From an uncultured Clostridia bacterium (GTDB lineage: Bacteria > Bacillota > Clostridia > TANB77 > CAG-508), in the NCBI GenBank assembly GCA_934167135.1, contig CAKPKI010000004.1, forward strand, positions 1-30,975: a stretch of 30,975 nt of DNA. The letters run 5' to 3'. Below are positions 14,457 to 24,232 of the stretch, piece after piece. The notes under the pieces were generated by a model, which was not told the origin of the DNA, ran no database searches, and saw only the letters and a list, made by a program, of their open reading frames with translations. Position 1 is the stretch's first letter. Each line of letters starts with the position of its first letter. The position numbers and the translations under genes are program-made.

Positions 14457-15671
14457 GTGGAAAAAAAGAAAGATGAAAACCAAATGGATGTAAAAATAAA
14501 TAATAAAGAAAAAAAGCAAAAGCTTATAGAAGAAATAAAAAAAGAAAGAAAATTAAAAAAAGAAGGACCAGAAAGCAAAAAAGAAATAACTGCAACTGAT
14601 ATAGAGAGAGTTCAAAATATAGTAAAAAAAGCAAAAGAAACTGGAAAAATTACTTATGGTGAGCTTGCAAAAGAGTTAGAAAACACAAATCCAGAACAAA
14701 TAGATAAAGTATTTGATGCATTTGAAGAAATGGGGGTTTCACTTTTAAACGATGACTTTGAAGAAGAACCAGATGTAGATGACTTAAAAGAAGTGGAAAA
14801 ATTAAAACTAGATGAAATTACAGATACAAGTTTTGAAGGAATAAGTGTTGATGACCCTGTTAGAATGTATTTAAGGGAAATCGGAAAAATACCATTACTT
14901 TCATATGAAAAAGAGCTTGAACTTGCAAAAAGAATATTAGAGAATGATGAAGAAGCTAAACAAGAATTAGCAGAAGCAAACTTAAGATTAGTTGTAAGTA
15001 TTGCAAAAAAATATGTTGGTAGGGGAATGCTATTTTTAGATTTAATACAAGAAGGAAATATGGGATTAATCAAAGCAGTAGAAAAATTTGATTATACAAA
15101 AGGATTTAAATTTAGTACTTATGCAACATGGTGGATAAGACAAGCAATAACAAGAGCTATTGCAGATCAAGCAAGAACAATAAGAATACCAGTTCATATG
15201 GTAGAAACAATAAATAGATTAATTCGTACATCAAGACATTTATTACAACAATTAGGTAGAGAACCAACACCAGAAGAAATTGCAAAAGAAATGGAATTAC
15301 CAGTAGAAAAAGTAATGGAAATACAAAAAATAGCACAAGATCCAGTATCATTAGAAACACCAATAGGAGAAGAAGATGATAGTCATTTAGGTGATTTTAT
15401 ACAAGATGAAGATTCACCAGCACCACATGATGCAGCCTCATATACACTTTTGAGAGAACAATTAGAAGATGTAATGAGTACATTAACACCAAGAGAAGCA
15501 AAAGTTTTAAAATTAAGATTTGGATTAGAAGATGGAAAAGCAAGAACATTAGAAGAAGTTGGAAAAGAATTTGATGTAACAAGAGAAAGAATACGTCAAA
15601 TAGAAGCAAAAGCACTAAGAAAATTAAGACATCCTAGTAGAAGTAAAAAATTAAGAGATTATATGAACTAG
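14457..15671 (+). CDS. rpoD: RNA polymerase primary sigma factor (sigma-70/SigA)
   Basis: 404 residues. After a lysine-rich start and a region 1.1-like part (about 45-95), region 1.2 begins DPVRMYLREIGKIPLL. Region 2 has RLVVSIAKKYVGRGM, DLIQEGNMGLIKAVEKFD and FSTYATWWIRQAI, which bind and open the -10 box. Region 3 follows, and region 4 ends with VTRERIRQIEAKALRKLRH, the -35-reading helix. It directs most housekeeping transcription, consistent with the TTGACA/TATAAT promoters seen here. Translation starts at a GTG preceded by AGGGGGAA; no ATG is suitable. The gene shares the dnaG transcript and ends in a strong terminator. Confidence 0.97.
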   Translation: MEKKKDENQMDVKINNKEKKQKLIEEIKKERKLKKEGPESKKEITATDIERVQNIVKKAKETGKITYGELAKELENTNPEQIDKVFDAFEEMGVSLLNDDFEEEPDVDDLKEVEKLKLDEITDTSFEGISVDDPVRMYLREIGKIPLLSYEKELELAKRILENDEEAKQELAEANLRLVVSIAKKYVGRGMLFLDLIQEGNMGLIKAVEKFDYTKGFKFSTYATWWIRQAITRAIADQARTIRIPVHMVETINRLIRTSRHLLQQLGREPTPEEIAKEMELPVEKVMEIQKIAQDPVSLETPIGEEDDSHLGDFIQDEDSPAPHDAASYTLLREQLEDVMSTLTPREAKVLKLRFGLEDGKARTLEEVGKEFDVTRERIRQIEAKALRKLRHPSRSKKLRDYMN

Positions 15672-15675
15672 AAAT

Positions 15676-15705
15676 AAAAAAACTGTTTAAAAAACAGTTT
15701 TTTTT
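15676..15705 (+). terminator. Rho-independent terminator after rpoD
   Basis: A 13-bp stem (15676-15688 with 15692-15704, core AAACTGTTT/AAACAGTTT), a 3-base loop and eight T. It is symmetric enough to act both ways. Confidence 0.85.
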
Positions 15706-15719
15706 AGAAGGAGGAGAAT

Positions 15720-16757
15720 ATGAATATAGAAATAATTACACAAATAGGTATAGCCGTTGGAATAGTATTAATTTTTAGAATATTAAGCTCAGCTATTTCT
15801 GCTATAATAATAAAAATATTTAGTAATAAAAGCGAAAAGCAGTCAGTTAAAAAAAATCCATTGTATTTACCAATAAAAACAATATGTACATTTATAGGAA
15901 TATATATAGGATTATATATGGTAAAAGATATAGTAATAATAAGTTCTAGAGCAGAAAATATTATAGAAAAAACAATGAAAATAACAATGATATTATTTGT
16001 TGCAAGATCTTTTGCAGAAGGTCTAAATGAAAAAAATGTAATAGTATCTAAACTAAGAGATAGAAGTAATAAAGATATAGATAATACAACAATGAATGCA
16101 ATATTAAGAACAACAAAAATAGGAATATATATATTAGCTACATTTATGATTTTTACTGAATTAGGATATAACATAAGTGGATTAGTAACAGGATTAGGAA
16201 TAAGTGGAGTTGTAATTACATTAGCAGCACAAGATACTGCCAAAAGCTTAATTGGTGGAATTGCAATATTCTTAGACAAACCATTCAAGGTTGGAGACTA
16301 CATAAAAGTTGATAATTATGAAGGAACAGTAGAATTAATAAAATTTAGAAGTACTAATATAAGAACACTAGATAATACAGTATTACATGTTCCTAATTCA
16401 GAAATGTCAAGTGCATCAATTATAAACTATGGAGAAATGGAAAAAAGAAGATATTATACTAAACTTATTATAGAGCTAGACACTCCACTTAATGAAGTAG
16501 AAAGAGTAAGAAAGAGCATAGAAGAAATGTTGAATAAAAGAGAAGAAGTTATTAAAGATGGAAGTATTAGTGTAAAATTCCAAGAGATTTCTGATAATGG
16601 ATATTCTATAGTAGTTATAGCATATATTGACGAAACAAATTATGCAAGATTTTTAGATTACAAAGAACAAATAAATTATAAAATAGTATCAATATTACAA
16701 GATGCAAATGTAGGATTAGCATATAATACACAAACTTTGTATGTAAAAAATAGCTAA
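15720..16757 (+). CDS. MscS-family small-conductance mechanosensitive channel
   Basis: 345 residues. Hydrophobic segments lie at about 7-27, 52-72, 86-100 and 135-165. The last is the pore helix with GLVTGLGISGVVITLAAQD, followed by the family's most conserved stretch, SLIGGIAIFLDKPFKVGDYI. The beta domain follows with GTVELIKFRSTNIRTLDNT and VPNSEMSSASIINY, and then an alpha/beta cytoplasmic cage ends the protein. It opens under membrane tension to release solutes on osmotic downshock. GGAGGAGA stands before the start. Only 14 bases separate it from the T run of the rpoD terminator, so it probably depends on read-through or on a promoter inside rpoD. Confidence 0.92.
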   Translation: MNIEIITQIGIAVGIVLIFRILSSAISAIIIKIFSNKSEKQSVKKNPLYLPIKTICTFIGIYIGLYMVKDIVIISSRAENIIEKTMKITMILFVARSFAEGLNEKNVIVSKLRDRSNKDIDNTTMNAILRTTKIGIYILATFMIFTELGYNISGLVTGLGISGVVITLAAQDTAKSLIGGIAIFLDKPFKVGDYIKVDNYEGTVELIKFRSTNIRTLDNTVLHVPNSEMSSASIINYGEMEKRRYYTKLIIELDTPLNEVERVRKSIEEMLNKREEVIKDGSISVKFQEISDNGYSIVVIAYIDETNYARFLDYKEQINYKIVSILQDANVGLAYNTQTLYVKNS

Positions 16758-16760
16758 ACT

Positions 16761-16790
16761 TTCACAAGAAAGACATATAGAGTGTATATA
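16761..16790 (+). promoter_or_regulatory. possible promoter of the two-component operon
   Basis: TTCACA (16761-16766), 18 bases, TATATA (16785-16790; a TATAAT also reads at 16787-16792 with longer spacing). It is placed 36 bases before the response regulator. Confidence 0.4.
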
Positions 16791-16825
16791 ATTAAAATAA
16801 ATAAACTACAAATGGAGGAATTCAA

Positions 16826-17506
16826 ATGGATGGAACATATATTCTTATAGTTGATGATGAATCAAGAATGAGAAAACTATTAAGAGATTTTTTATCTGTA
16901 AAAGGTTTTCAGATACTAGAAGCAGAAGATGGAGAAAAAGCAATTGAAGTATATGAAGAAAACAGAAATAAAGTTAAATTAATATTGTTAGATGTAATGA
17001 TGCCAAAGCTTGATGGTTGGTCAGTGTTAAGGAAAATAAGGCAAGAATCAAATTTGCCAGTAATAATGTTAACTGCAAGAGGAGAAGAACAAGATGAATT
17101 GTTTGGTTTTGAACTTGGAGTAGATGAATATATTTCAAAACCATTTAGTCCTAAAATTTTAGTAGCGAGAGTTGAAGCAATTTTAAAAAGAACATATGGA
17201 GATACAAAAGAAGTAAAAGATTATGATGGAATAACAATAGACCAAGAAGGAAGAACTGTAAAAGTTGATGGAAAACCAGTTGATTTAAGTTTAAGAGAAT
17301 ATGAACTTTTAAAATATTTATTAGATAATGAAAATATAGCATTATCAAGAGATAAAATTCTTAATAATGTATGGAATTATGACTATTATGGGGACTCTAG
17401 GACTATAGATAGCCATATTAAAAAAATAAGACACAAGTTAGGAAAAAAAGGAAAATATATAGAAACAATAAGAGGAATAGGGTATAAATTTGAGATAAAG
17501 AAGTGA
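16826..17506 (+). CDS. OmpR/PhoB-family response regulator
   Basis: 226 residues. The receiver domain (about 4-118) has the acidic pair Asp10-Asp11, the phosphoacceptor Asp56 in ILLDVMMP, Thr83 in MLTAR and Lys105 in SKPFSP. The C-terminal winged-helix DNA-binding domain has VDLSLREYELLKYLLDN, SRDKILNNVWNYDYYGDSRTIDSHIKKIRHKL and IETIRGIGYKF, as in OmpR/PhoB regulators. It is phosphorylated by the kinase encoded immediately downstream and then binds promoters as a dimer. AATGGAGG precedes the ATG. The signal and targets are unknown. Genes near it (mscS, smc) give no firm clue. Confidence 0.95.
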   Translation: MDGTYILIVDDESRMRKLLRDFLSVKGFQILEAEDGEKAIEVYEENRNKVKLILLDVMMPKLDGWSVLRKIRQESNLPVIMLTARGEEQDELFGFELGVDEYISKPFSPKILVARVEAILKRTYGDTKEVKDYDGITIDQEGRTVKVDGKPVDLSLREYELLKYLLDNENIALSRDKILNNVWNYDYYGDSRTIDSHIKKIRHKLGKKGKYIETIRGIGYKFEIKK

Positions 17507-17517
17507 GGAAATCAAAA

Positions 17518-19041
17518 GTGGGAAAACTATCAAAACAAGTAAAAACAGTAAGGGGAAAACTATTTTTTTCAATGTGTATAGTAGTTTTATCAATAATATT
17601 GTTTTTAATATTAGTAAATAGTTTTGTATTAGAAAAATATTATCAATATACTAAGAGTAATCAACTAAAATCTTTATATGATATGATAAATGGTTATTAT
17701 AATGAAAAAAAACAAATCACAAATTTTAAAGATGAATTAGATAGAATAGCAATAAAAAATAATTTTGATATAATAATAAAAGACCAGTCAGATAGTGCAG
17801 TATATTTATCAAATAAAGACTTTCTTTCTAACATAAGGGTAATTATAGACTTTTGGGGAATTAACAGACAGCAAGAATATAAAGTATTAGAAGAAACTGA
17901 TAAATTAGAAATAAGAAATATTAGAGATACAGAAACTAGTGCAAATTATATATTATTATCTGGAAAATTAGACAATGATTATGGAGTATATATAAGAATC
18001 CCAATATCATCAATTCAAGAAAGTGTAAGAATATCAAATAGATTTTTATATTTAATAGCAGGAATTGTAATTGTAGTTGGAGGAATTGCAATAATATATA
18101 TATCAAAAACTTTTAGTAGTCCAATATCAGAATTGAATAATATAGCCAAAAAAATGGCTAACTTGGATTTTAGTCATAAATATGTGGTAACAGATGATGA
18201 TGACGAAATTAATGAGCTAGGAGAAAGCATTAATTTAATGTCAGAGAAACTTGAAAAAACTATTAATCAATTAAGAAATACAAATATAGAACTGGAAAGA
18301 GATATTGAGAAAAAATCTAAAATAGATGAAATGAGAAAGAGTTTTATATCAGATGTTTCTCATGAATTAAAAACACCTATAGCTTTAATACAAGGATATA
18401 GTGAAGGGCTATTAGAAAATGTTAATACAGATTCAGAAAGTAGAAAATTTTATGCAGAGGTAATATTAGATGAAACAAATAAAATGGATAAAATGGTAAG
18501 ACAACTAATTGAATTAACAAAACTTGAATATGAAAAAAGAGAATTTAATAATAGAGTGTTTAATTTAGTTGAATTGGAAAAAGAAATAGTAAGAACTTCT
18601 CAAGTAATGCTTGATGAAAAACAAGCAAAAGTTGAATTTGAAACAATAGATGAAATTAATGTATTTGCTGATGATTTTTATATGAGTCAGATAATAACAA
18701 ATTATTTAACAAATGCAATAAAACATGTAAAAGAAATAGACGGAGAAAAGTGTATTAAGATTACAAATACAATAATGCCAGAAAAAGAAAAAGTAAGAGT
18801 GACAGTATTTAATACTGGCGAAAATATAGAGAAAGAAAATTTGTTACGTATTTGGAATAGGTTTTTCAAAGCTGATGAGGCTAGAAATAGAGAAGATGGT
18901 GGAAGCGGAATAGGTCTTTCTATAGTAAGAGCTATTATGAATAATTATGGAAACGATTATGGAGTAGAAAATAAGTATAATGGAGTTGAGTTTTTTATAG
19001 AGGTTGATATGCCACAAACTTCTGAAATAAAGGTAATGTAA
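17518..19041 (+). CDS. sensor histidine kinase
   Basis: 507 residues. The architecture is one transmembrane helix (about 16-38), an extracytoplasmic sensor of about 135 residues without a motif I recognise, a second helix (about 176-196), HAMP (about 197-250), HisKA with the phospho-histidine in SDVSHELKTPIALIQGY (His282), and HATPase_c with NYLTNAIKHV (N box), VFNTGENI (G1) and GGSGIGLSIVRAIM (G2). It phosphorylates the regulator encoded upstream. A GTG at 17503 overlaps the regulator stop by four bases and could be the start. I prefer the GTG at 17518 because GAGGA lies eight bases before it. Confidence 0.93.
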   Translation: MGKLSKQVKTVRGKLFFSMCIVVLSIILFLILVNSFVLEKYYQYTKSNQLKSLYDMINGYYNEKKQITNFKDELDRIAIKNNFDIIIKDQSDSAVYLSNKDFLSNIRVIIDFWGINRQQEYKVLEETDKLEIRNIRDTETSANYILLSGKLDNDYGVYIRIPISSIQESVRISNRFLYLIAGIVIVVGGIAIIYISKTFSSPISELNNIAKKMANLDFSHKYVVTDDDDEINELGESINLMSEKLEKTINQLRNTNIELERDIEKKSKIDEMRKSFISDVSHELKTPIALIQGYSEGLLENVNTDSESRKFYAEVILDETNKMDKMVRQLIELTKLEYEKREFNNRVFNLVELEKEIVRTSQVMLDEKQAKVEFETIDEINVFADDFYMSQIITNYLTNAIKHVKEIDGEKCIKITNTIMPEKEKVRVTVFNTGENIEKENLLRIWNRFFKADEARNREDGGSGIGLSIVRAIMNNYGNDYGVENKYNGVEFFIEVDMPQTSEIKVM

Positions 19042-19051
19042 CACATGAAAT

Positions 19052-19079
19052 AAAATAGCAAGATTACTTGCTATTTTTT
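19052..19079 (+). terminator. Rho-independent terminator after the kinase gene
   Basis: AAAATAGCAAG (19052-19062) pairs perfectly with CTTGCTATTTT (19067-19077) around ATTA, followed by T. Confidence 0.88.
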
Positions 19080-19096
19080 ACTTTTTAGGATAAAAT
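19068..19096 (+). promoter_or_regulatory. possible smc promoter overlapping the terminator
   Basis: TTGCTA (19068-19073), 17 bases, TAAAAT (19091-19096). The -35 is imperfect and lies in the right arm of the terminator. Confidence 0.4.
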
Positions 19097-19125
19097 ACAA
19101 AAAGTAAGAAAAAAGGGTGATAAGC

Positions 19126-22100
19126 ATGTATTTAAAGAGATTAGAAATGCAAGGATTTAAATCTTTTGCAGATAAAACAGTGTTAGAATTTATGCCAGGA
19201 ATAACAAGTGTAATTGGTCCAAATGGTTCAGGAAAAAGTAATATAGCTGATAGTATAAGATGGATACTTGGAGAGCAAAGTATGAAATCATTAAGAGGAG
19301 CAAAAACACAAGATATTATATTCGCTGGAACACAAAATAGAAAATCATTGGGGTTTGCAGAAGCTTCATTAATATTTGATAATACAGATGGAACATTACC
19401 AATAGAATATTCAGAAGTTACTGTTACAAGGAAAATATACAGAAGTGGAGAAACAGGGTATTATATAAACAAGGCACCATGTAGATTAAAAGATATAGTA
19501 GAATTATTTATGGATACAGGAATTGGTAGAGATGGATATTCTATTATTGGGCAAGGAAAAATTGATGAGATATTAAGCAATAAGTCAGAAGATAGAAGAC
19601 ATATATTTGAAGAAGCTGCTGGGATTGTAAAATATAGAACAAGAAAAGAAGAAACAGAGAAAAAACTTGAACAAACAAAATTAAATCTATTAAGAATAAA
19701 TGATATATTATCAGAAATAGAAGGGAATTTAGAGCCTTTACAACAACAATCTGATAAGGCAAAAAAATATTTAAATTTAAAAGAAGAATTAAAAAACATT
19801 GAAGTAGGACTATTTTTGTATAATATAGAAAAATATAGAAAATCTTTAGAAGAATTTATAAAAGATGAAGAAATAATGAATTCAACTTTAAATCAAGAAG
19901 AAGGAAAACTTGAGAAAATAAAGATTTTAAAAGAAGAATTAAAAGATAGTATAGATGAAATAACTACAAAAATAGAAGAAATGCAGAATATTGGATTTGA
20001 GAGTGAAAAAGAAATTGAAAAATTAAATTCTAATATTAATGTAGCAGAAACGAAAATTTCAAATAATATAGAAAATACAAAACTATATCAAAATGAAATT
20101 GTAGAGTTAAAAGAAAAAATTGAAACTCTAAAACAAGAAATAGAACAAAAACAATCTAAGAAAAATAATTTAAAACAAAACAAAGAACAATTTGAAAATG
20201 AATTAAAACAAAAAGAAGAAGAATTAAGAAAAGTAACAGAAAAATTAAGCAGTAAAGAAATAGAAATAGAAAATCTAAAAAAGCAAGTAGAAGAAAATAC
20301 AGACAAAAGATATGAATTGCAAGCACAAATAAGTACACAAACAGCAAACATTGAAAATGCTGAAAAGAGGCAAAAACAAATACAACAAGAAATAGACAAT
20401 AATATATTAGAACTTGATAGAACTAGAATGAAAAGAGAAGATATTGCTAAGGAATTTAACAATATAGAAGTAGAAAGAAATAAATTATTACAAACAATAG
20501 ATGAAGTAAGTAATAAAAAACAAGAAATAAATAGTAAAATTAAGAAATTTGATTTGGAAATAGCAAATAAAACAAATGAAATGAGAATGAAACAATCAAG
20601 ATATAATTTTTTAGTTGAAACTGAAAAGGAAAAAGAAGGGTATATAAAAAGTGTAAAATCACTATTGTTAGATTGTGAAAAAATAAAAGAGTTAGGAAAA
20701 GGAGTACATGGAGTTTTAGCAAATATAATTTCAGTACCAAGCGAATATGAAACTGCAATAGAAATGTGTTTAGGGACAAGCTTGCAAAATATAGTTACAG
20801 AAACAGAAGAAGATGCAAAAAAACTAGTAGAACATTTAAGAAAAAATAATTTAGGAAGAGCCTCATTTCTACCAATTACAGCAGTAAAAGGAAGAAAAAT
20901 AGAAAATATAAATGGTGGAAAAGTGGGTGTAATAGGAATTGCATCAGACTTAGTAGAATTTGATAAAAAATATGAACAAATTATTCTAAATTTATTAGGT
21001 CGAACTGTTATAGTGGATAATATGCAAAATGCAATAAAATTAGCAAAAGAAAATAGATATACATTTAGAATAATAACAATAGAAGGAGATGTAATAAATC
21101 CATCAGGAGCTATTACAGGAGGTTCTGTAACTAAAAAGACAGTAAATATTTTAGGAAGAAGTAGAGAGATAGAAGAGCTTGAAAAAGAATTAAAAGAATT
21201 GAAAAAAATAATTCAAAAGTCAGAAAAAGAAAAAGAAGAATATATAAATTCATCAGAAGATATTATTGAGGAAATGCAAGCAATAGAAAAACAATTACAA
21301 GAAACAGATATAACATATGCAACAGAAAAGCAAAGAGTAATATCAATTGATGAGAATATAGAACAAATTAAAAACAGAATTGAAAAGTTTAAACAAGAAA
21401 ATATAAAAACAGAAGAGAATATAAAAGAAACAATAGCAAGCAAAGAAGTAAATGAAAATAAAATAAATGACATGAGTAAGGAAAATGAGGAATATCAAAA
21501 AATTATTGATGAATTTTCTAATGCTAATAAAGATAGTCAAAAATATATTGATGATTTGAACTTTGATATTACAAATTTAAAAATATCAGTATCTTCATTT
21601 AATGAAAGTGAAGTTTCAATTCAGGAAATAACAGAAATGATACAGAAGGAAATTGAAACACATACTAAGAATAAAGAGAATAAAGAAATGCAAATAGAAA
21701 ATGCTGATAAAGAAAATTCTGTATTAAAAATAGAAATAGAAAATACAAGAAAGACAATAGAAAATATAAAAGCAAAAGTTTCTAATAGTGGAAATACAAT
21801 TGATAAATTAAAACAAGAAAGAATAGAAAAAAATGAGAAGTTAACTAAAAAGGAAGATGAACAGACAGAGCAATTTAAAACAATTGAGGGCTTGAAAGCA
21901 CAAATAACAAAGCTTGAAGTTAAAAAAACAAAAACAGAAGAAGATATTACAGATATTATTAATAAAATGTGGGAAGAATATGAACTTACACCTAATAATG
22001 CTGGAAATTATCCTCAACCTGAAAATGTAGCATTAACACAAAGAAGAGTGAGCGTATTAAGAACAGATATAAAAGAACTCGGAAGTGTGAATGTGGACTC

Positions 22101-22671
22101 AATAGAAGAATACAAAAATTTAAAAGATAGGTATGATTTTATGTGTGAGCAAAGACTTGATTTAGATGACACGATGGCAAAATTAAGAAGTGTAATTCTA
22201 GATATGACTGAAACAATGAAAAAACAATTTAAAGAAAAATTTGAAATTATTAATAAGAATTTCGGAGAAGTATTTAAGGAATTATTTGGTGGGGGTATGG
22301 CAGAAATAACCTTAACTGATGAAGAAAATATTCTTGAATGTGGAATTGATATTACAGTTCAACCACCTGGAAAGAAACTGCAAAATATGACTTTACTTTC
22401 TGGAGGGGAAAAGGCCTTTACTGCAATTGCATTATTGTTTGCAATTCTTAAAATCAATCCTGCACCTTTCTGTGTACTTGACGAAATTGAGGCTGCTCTT
22501 GATGATGTTAATGTTTACAGATATGCAGAGTATTTAAAGAAGTTTGCTAAAGATACACAATTTTTGGTTATTACTCATAGAAAGGGTACTATGGAATCTG
22601 CTGATACTGTTTATGGTGTTACTATGGAGGAAAAAGGTATTTCTAAATTGCTTTCTATGAAGTTGAAATAG
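19126..22671 (+). CDS. smc: chromosome segregation SMC protein
   Basis: 1181 residues, full length. The N-terminal head has the Walker A GPNGSGKSN (31-39) and GYSIIGQGKIDEIL. A coiled coil runs from about 165 to 500. The hinge (about 510-670) includes GVHGVLANIISVP and GDVINPSGAITGGS. A second coiled coil returns to about 1010. The C-terminal head has the signature LSGGEKAFTAIALLF and Walker B FCVLDEIEAALDD. SMC dimers with ScpA/ScpB extrude and organise chromosomal DNA. The ATG at 19126 follows AAGGGTGA at good spacing; a GTG at 19117 lies inside that site. In many Firmicutes ftsY follows smc; here a radical SAM gene follows after nine bases. Part of its 3' end recurs broken at 27003-27127. 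Confidence 0.97.
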   Translation: MYLKRLEMQGFKSFADKTVLEFMPGITSVIGPNGSGKSNIADSIRWILGEQSMKSLRGAKTQDIIFAGTQNRKSLGFAEASLIFDNTDGTLPIEYSEVTVTRKIYRSGETGYYINKAPCRLKDIVELFMDTGIGRDGYSIIGQGKIDEILSNKSEDRRHIFEEAAGIVKYRTRKEETEKKLEQTKLNLLRINDILSEIEGNLEPLQQQSDKAKKYLNLKEELKNIEVGLFLYNIEKYRKSLEEFIKDEEIMNSTLNQEEGKLEKIKILKEELKDSIDEITTKIEEMQNIGFESEKEIEKLNSNINVAETKISNNIENTKLYQNEIVELKEKIETLKQEIEQKQSKKNNLKQNKEQFENELKQKEEELRKVTEKLSSKEIEIENLKKQVEENTDKRYELQAQISTQTANIENAEKRQKQIQQEIDNNILELDRTRMKREDIAKEFNNIEVERNKLLQTIDEVSNKKQEINSKIKKFDLEIANKTNEMRMKQSRYNFLVETEKEKEGYIKSVKSLLLDCEKIKELGKGVHGVLANIISVPSEYETAIEMCLGTSLQNIVTETEEDAKKLVEHLRKNNLGRASFLPITAVKGRKIENINGGKVGVIGIASDLVEFDKKYEQIILNLLGRTVIVDNMQNAIKLAKENRYTFRIITIEGDVINPSGAITGGSVTKKTVNILGRSREIEELEKELKELKKIIQKSEKEKEEYINSSEDIIEEMQAIEKQLQETDITYATEKQRVISIDENIEQIKNRIEKFKQENIKTEENIKETIASKEVNENKINDMSKENEEYQKIIDEFSNANKDSQKYIDDLNFDITNLKISVSSFNESEVSIQEITEMIQKEIETHTKNKENKEMQIENADKENSVLKIEIENTRKTIENIKAKVSNSGNTIDKLKQERIEKNEKLTKKEDEQTEQFKTIEGLKAQITKLEVKKTKTEEDITDIINKMWEEYELTPNNAGNYPQPENVALTQRRVSVLRTDIKELGSVNVDSIEEYKNLKDRYDFMCEQRLDLDDTMAKLRSVILDMTETMKKQFKEKFEIINKNFGEVFKELFGGGMAEITLTDEENILECGIDITVQPPGKKLQNMTLLSGGEKAFTAIALLFAILKINPAPFCVLDEIEAALDDVNVYRYAEYLKKFAKDTQFLVITHRKGTMESADTVYGVTMEEKGISKLLSMKLK

Positions 22672-22680
22672 GGGAGAAAA

Positions 22681-23769
22681 ATGTTAAAAGAAATATATAA
22701 ACTAGGAGAAATGGAAATTTATAAAAATTATAAAGAAAGGCAATTAAAAGAACATAAGCTTATTGATTTGTTTTGGGAGTGTACATTAACATGTAATGCA
22801 AAATGTAAACATTGTGGGAGTAGTGCTGAAAAAAGAAAATATGAAGGAGAACTAACAACAGATGAGATAAAAAAAGCTTTTAAACAAATTTCACAGGACA
22901 TGGATGCTACTAAAATATGGATAAATGTAACTGGTGGAGAACCATTGATGAGAAAAGATTTATGTGAGGTTATGGAATATGCAACAAATGAGCTTGGATT
23001 TAGATGGGGAATGACTTCAAATGGTATGTTGTTAACTGATGAGAATATAGAAAAATTAAAAAATGCTAATATGGAAAGTATTTCTGTAAGTATTGATGGA
23101 TTAGAAGAAACTCATAATAAATTTAGGGGAATACCTAATTCATATAATATGATAATTGATAACATAAGAAAGCTTAAAAAAGCTAATTTTTTAAAAATAA
23201 TTCAAGTTACAACTGTATTTCATAAAGACAATATTAATCAAATTGAACAACTTTATAATATAATGTTAAAACTAGGTATAGATTCTTGGAGATTAGTTTC
23301 TATGGACCCTATAGGAAGAGCAAATGAAAATCAGAACTTGTTGTTAAATGGACAGGAAATAAAACAAATATTAGATTTTATAAAAGCCAATAAGAAAAAT
23401 AAGAAAATTAATATACAATATGGATGTCCAGGATTTTTAGGAATGGAATATGAAAAAGAAGTAAGACCACAATTTTTTTATTGTAGAACAGGAATAAGTG
23501 TTGCAAGTATTTTGTATAATGGAGATTTATTTGTTTGCCCTAATGTTCCAAGACTACCTAAGTTTATTCAAGGGAATATAAAAAAAGATAATTTTAGGTA
23601 TGTTTGGGAAAATAAATATAAAGAGTTCAGAAGTAAAGACCGAACCAAATGTGATGAATGTCAAAATTGCAGAGAGTGGGAATATTGCAGAGGCGGTGCT
23701 TTCCATACATGGGATTTTGAAAATAATTGTCAAAATAAATGTACATATAAGATGATTTGCGAAACATAA
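22681..23769 (+). CDS. radical SAM/SPASM-domain protein, probable peptide-modifying enzyme
   Basis: 362 residues. The radical SAM cluster motif is CNAKCKHC (Cys38, Cys42, Cys45). INVTGGEPLMR (81-91) is the SAM-binding glycine motif, and SISVSIDGLEE (133-143) follows. The C-terminal third is a SPASM-type region with Cys268, Cys286, Cys324, Cys327, Cys330, Cys336, Cys350, Cys354 and Cys360, including YNGDLFVCPN and CRGG, and can hold auxiliary 4Fe-4S clusters. SPASM enzymes usually modify ribosomal peptides or protein side chains, though some act on small molecules. Substrate recognition domains (RRE) are not evident. AGGGGAGA precedes the ATG, nine bases after smc, so smc read-through may supply expression. 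The adjacent small secreted proteins are the natural substrate candidates; this link is inferred. Confidence 0.85.
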   Translation: MLKEIYKLGEMEIYKNYKERQLKEHKLIDLFWECTLTCNAKCKHCGSSAEKRKYEGELTTDEIKKAFKQISQDMDATKIWINVTGGEPLMRKDLCEVMEYATNELGFRWGMTSNGMLLTDENIEKLKNANMESISVSIDGLEETHNKFRGIPNSYNMIIDNIRKLKKANFLKIIQVTTVFHKDNINQIEQLYNIMLKLGIDSWRLVSMDPIGRANENQNLLLNGQEIKQILDFIKANKKNKKINIQYGCPGFLGMEYEKEVRPQFFYCRTGISVASILYNGDLFVCPNVPRLPKFIQGNIKKDNFRYVWENKYKEFRSKDRTKCDECQNCREWEYCRGGAFHTWDFENNCQNKCTYKMICET

Positions 23770-23781
23770 AAGGGGGAACTT

Positions 23782-24123
23782 ATGAGAAAGTTTATGAAAA
23801 AAATTATTGGATTTTTTATAATAATATGTTCTTATTTTGTCGGATGTGCTAATAAGATATATGCACTAACCCCATTATATGGACCATATAAACCAGAAGA
23901 ACCTTCTTTTGTCGAAAAAATATTTGAGCTAATAAAGAAAATATTAATTAATCCAGTAACGGCATTAATAGTAGTCATTACAGGAATAATAGTATATTTA
24001 GTAAAGAGTAAAGATGGTAAAAAAACAAAAATATTAATGGTACTTATGATAATACTAATACTTTGCATAATAATAGTACCACTTTATTTATTAGCCAAAG
24101 CTAGATATAATAGCATGCTGTAA
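23782..24123 (+). CDS. small signal-peptide/two-helix membrane protein, copy 1
   Basis: 113 residues, not recognised. A signal-like N terminus (MKKIIGFFIIICSYFVGC) is followed by ANKIYA-LTPLYGPYKPEEP. Cleavage could be by signal peptidase I after IYA, or the FVGC could act as a weak lipobox. Two transmembrane helices follow (about 54-74 and 84-106), joined by a short basic KSKDGKKTK loop. The same plan, with the same leader, recurs at 26696, and a leaderless relative lies at 27134. RBS AGGGGGAA stands before the ATG at 23782; the ATG at 23794 corresponds to the start of copy 2. It lies 12 bases after the radical SAM gene and is probably cotranscribed. It could be a modified precursor peptide or a small membrane factor. 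Confidence 0.75.
   Translation: MRKFMKKIIGFFIIICSYFVGCANKIYALTPLYGPYKPEEPSFVEKIFELIKKILINPVTALIVVITGIIVYLVKSKDGKKTKILMVLMIILILCIIIVPLYLLAKARYNSML
23794..23870 (+). repeat. leader repeat, copy 1
   Basis: 77 bases coding for the signal region. They match 26696-26772 at 76 positions (a G/A difference gives Ala or Thr). The match starts exactly at an ATG and fades a few codons after the predicted cleavage site. Confidence 0.9.
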
Positions 24124-24232
24124 TAAATACTAAAGTAATTGAAAAACATTAAAGATTGAAGAATAAGCAGAAAGATTTTTTATTACACATATTAGGATAC
24201 TGAAGATAAAAAATATGAAAGGGAGTAATTTT

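Noticed and set aside
15704..16288. 194-residue minus-strand frame
   Set aside because: Shadow of mscS, with no ribosome binding site.
24124..24232. 109-base gap before the HELTH gene as a promoter region
   Set aside because: TTGAAA and TTGAAG are present, but no -10 box stands at 16-18 bases from either.
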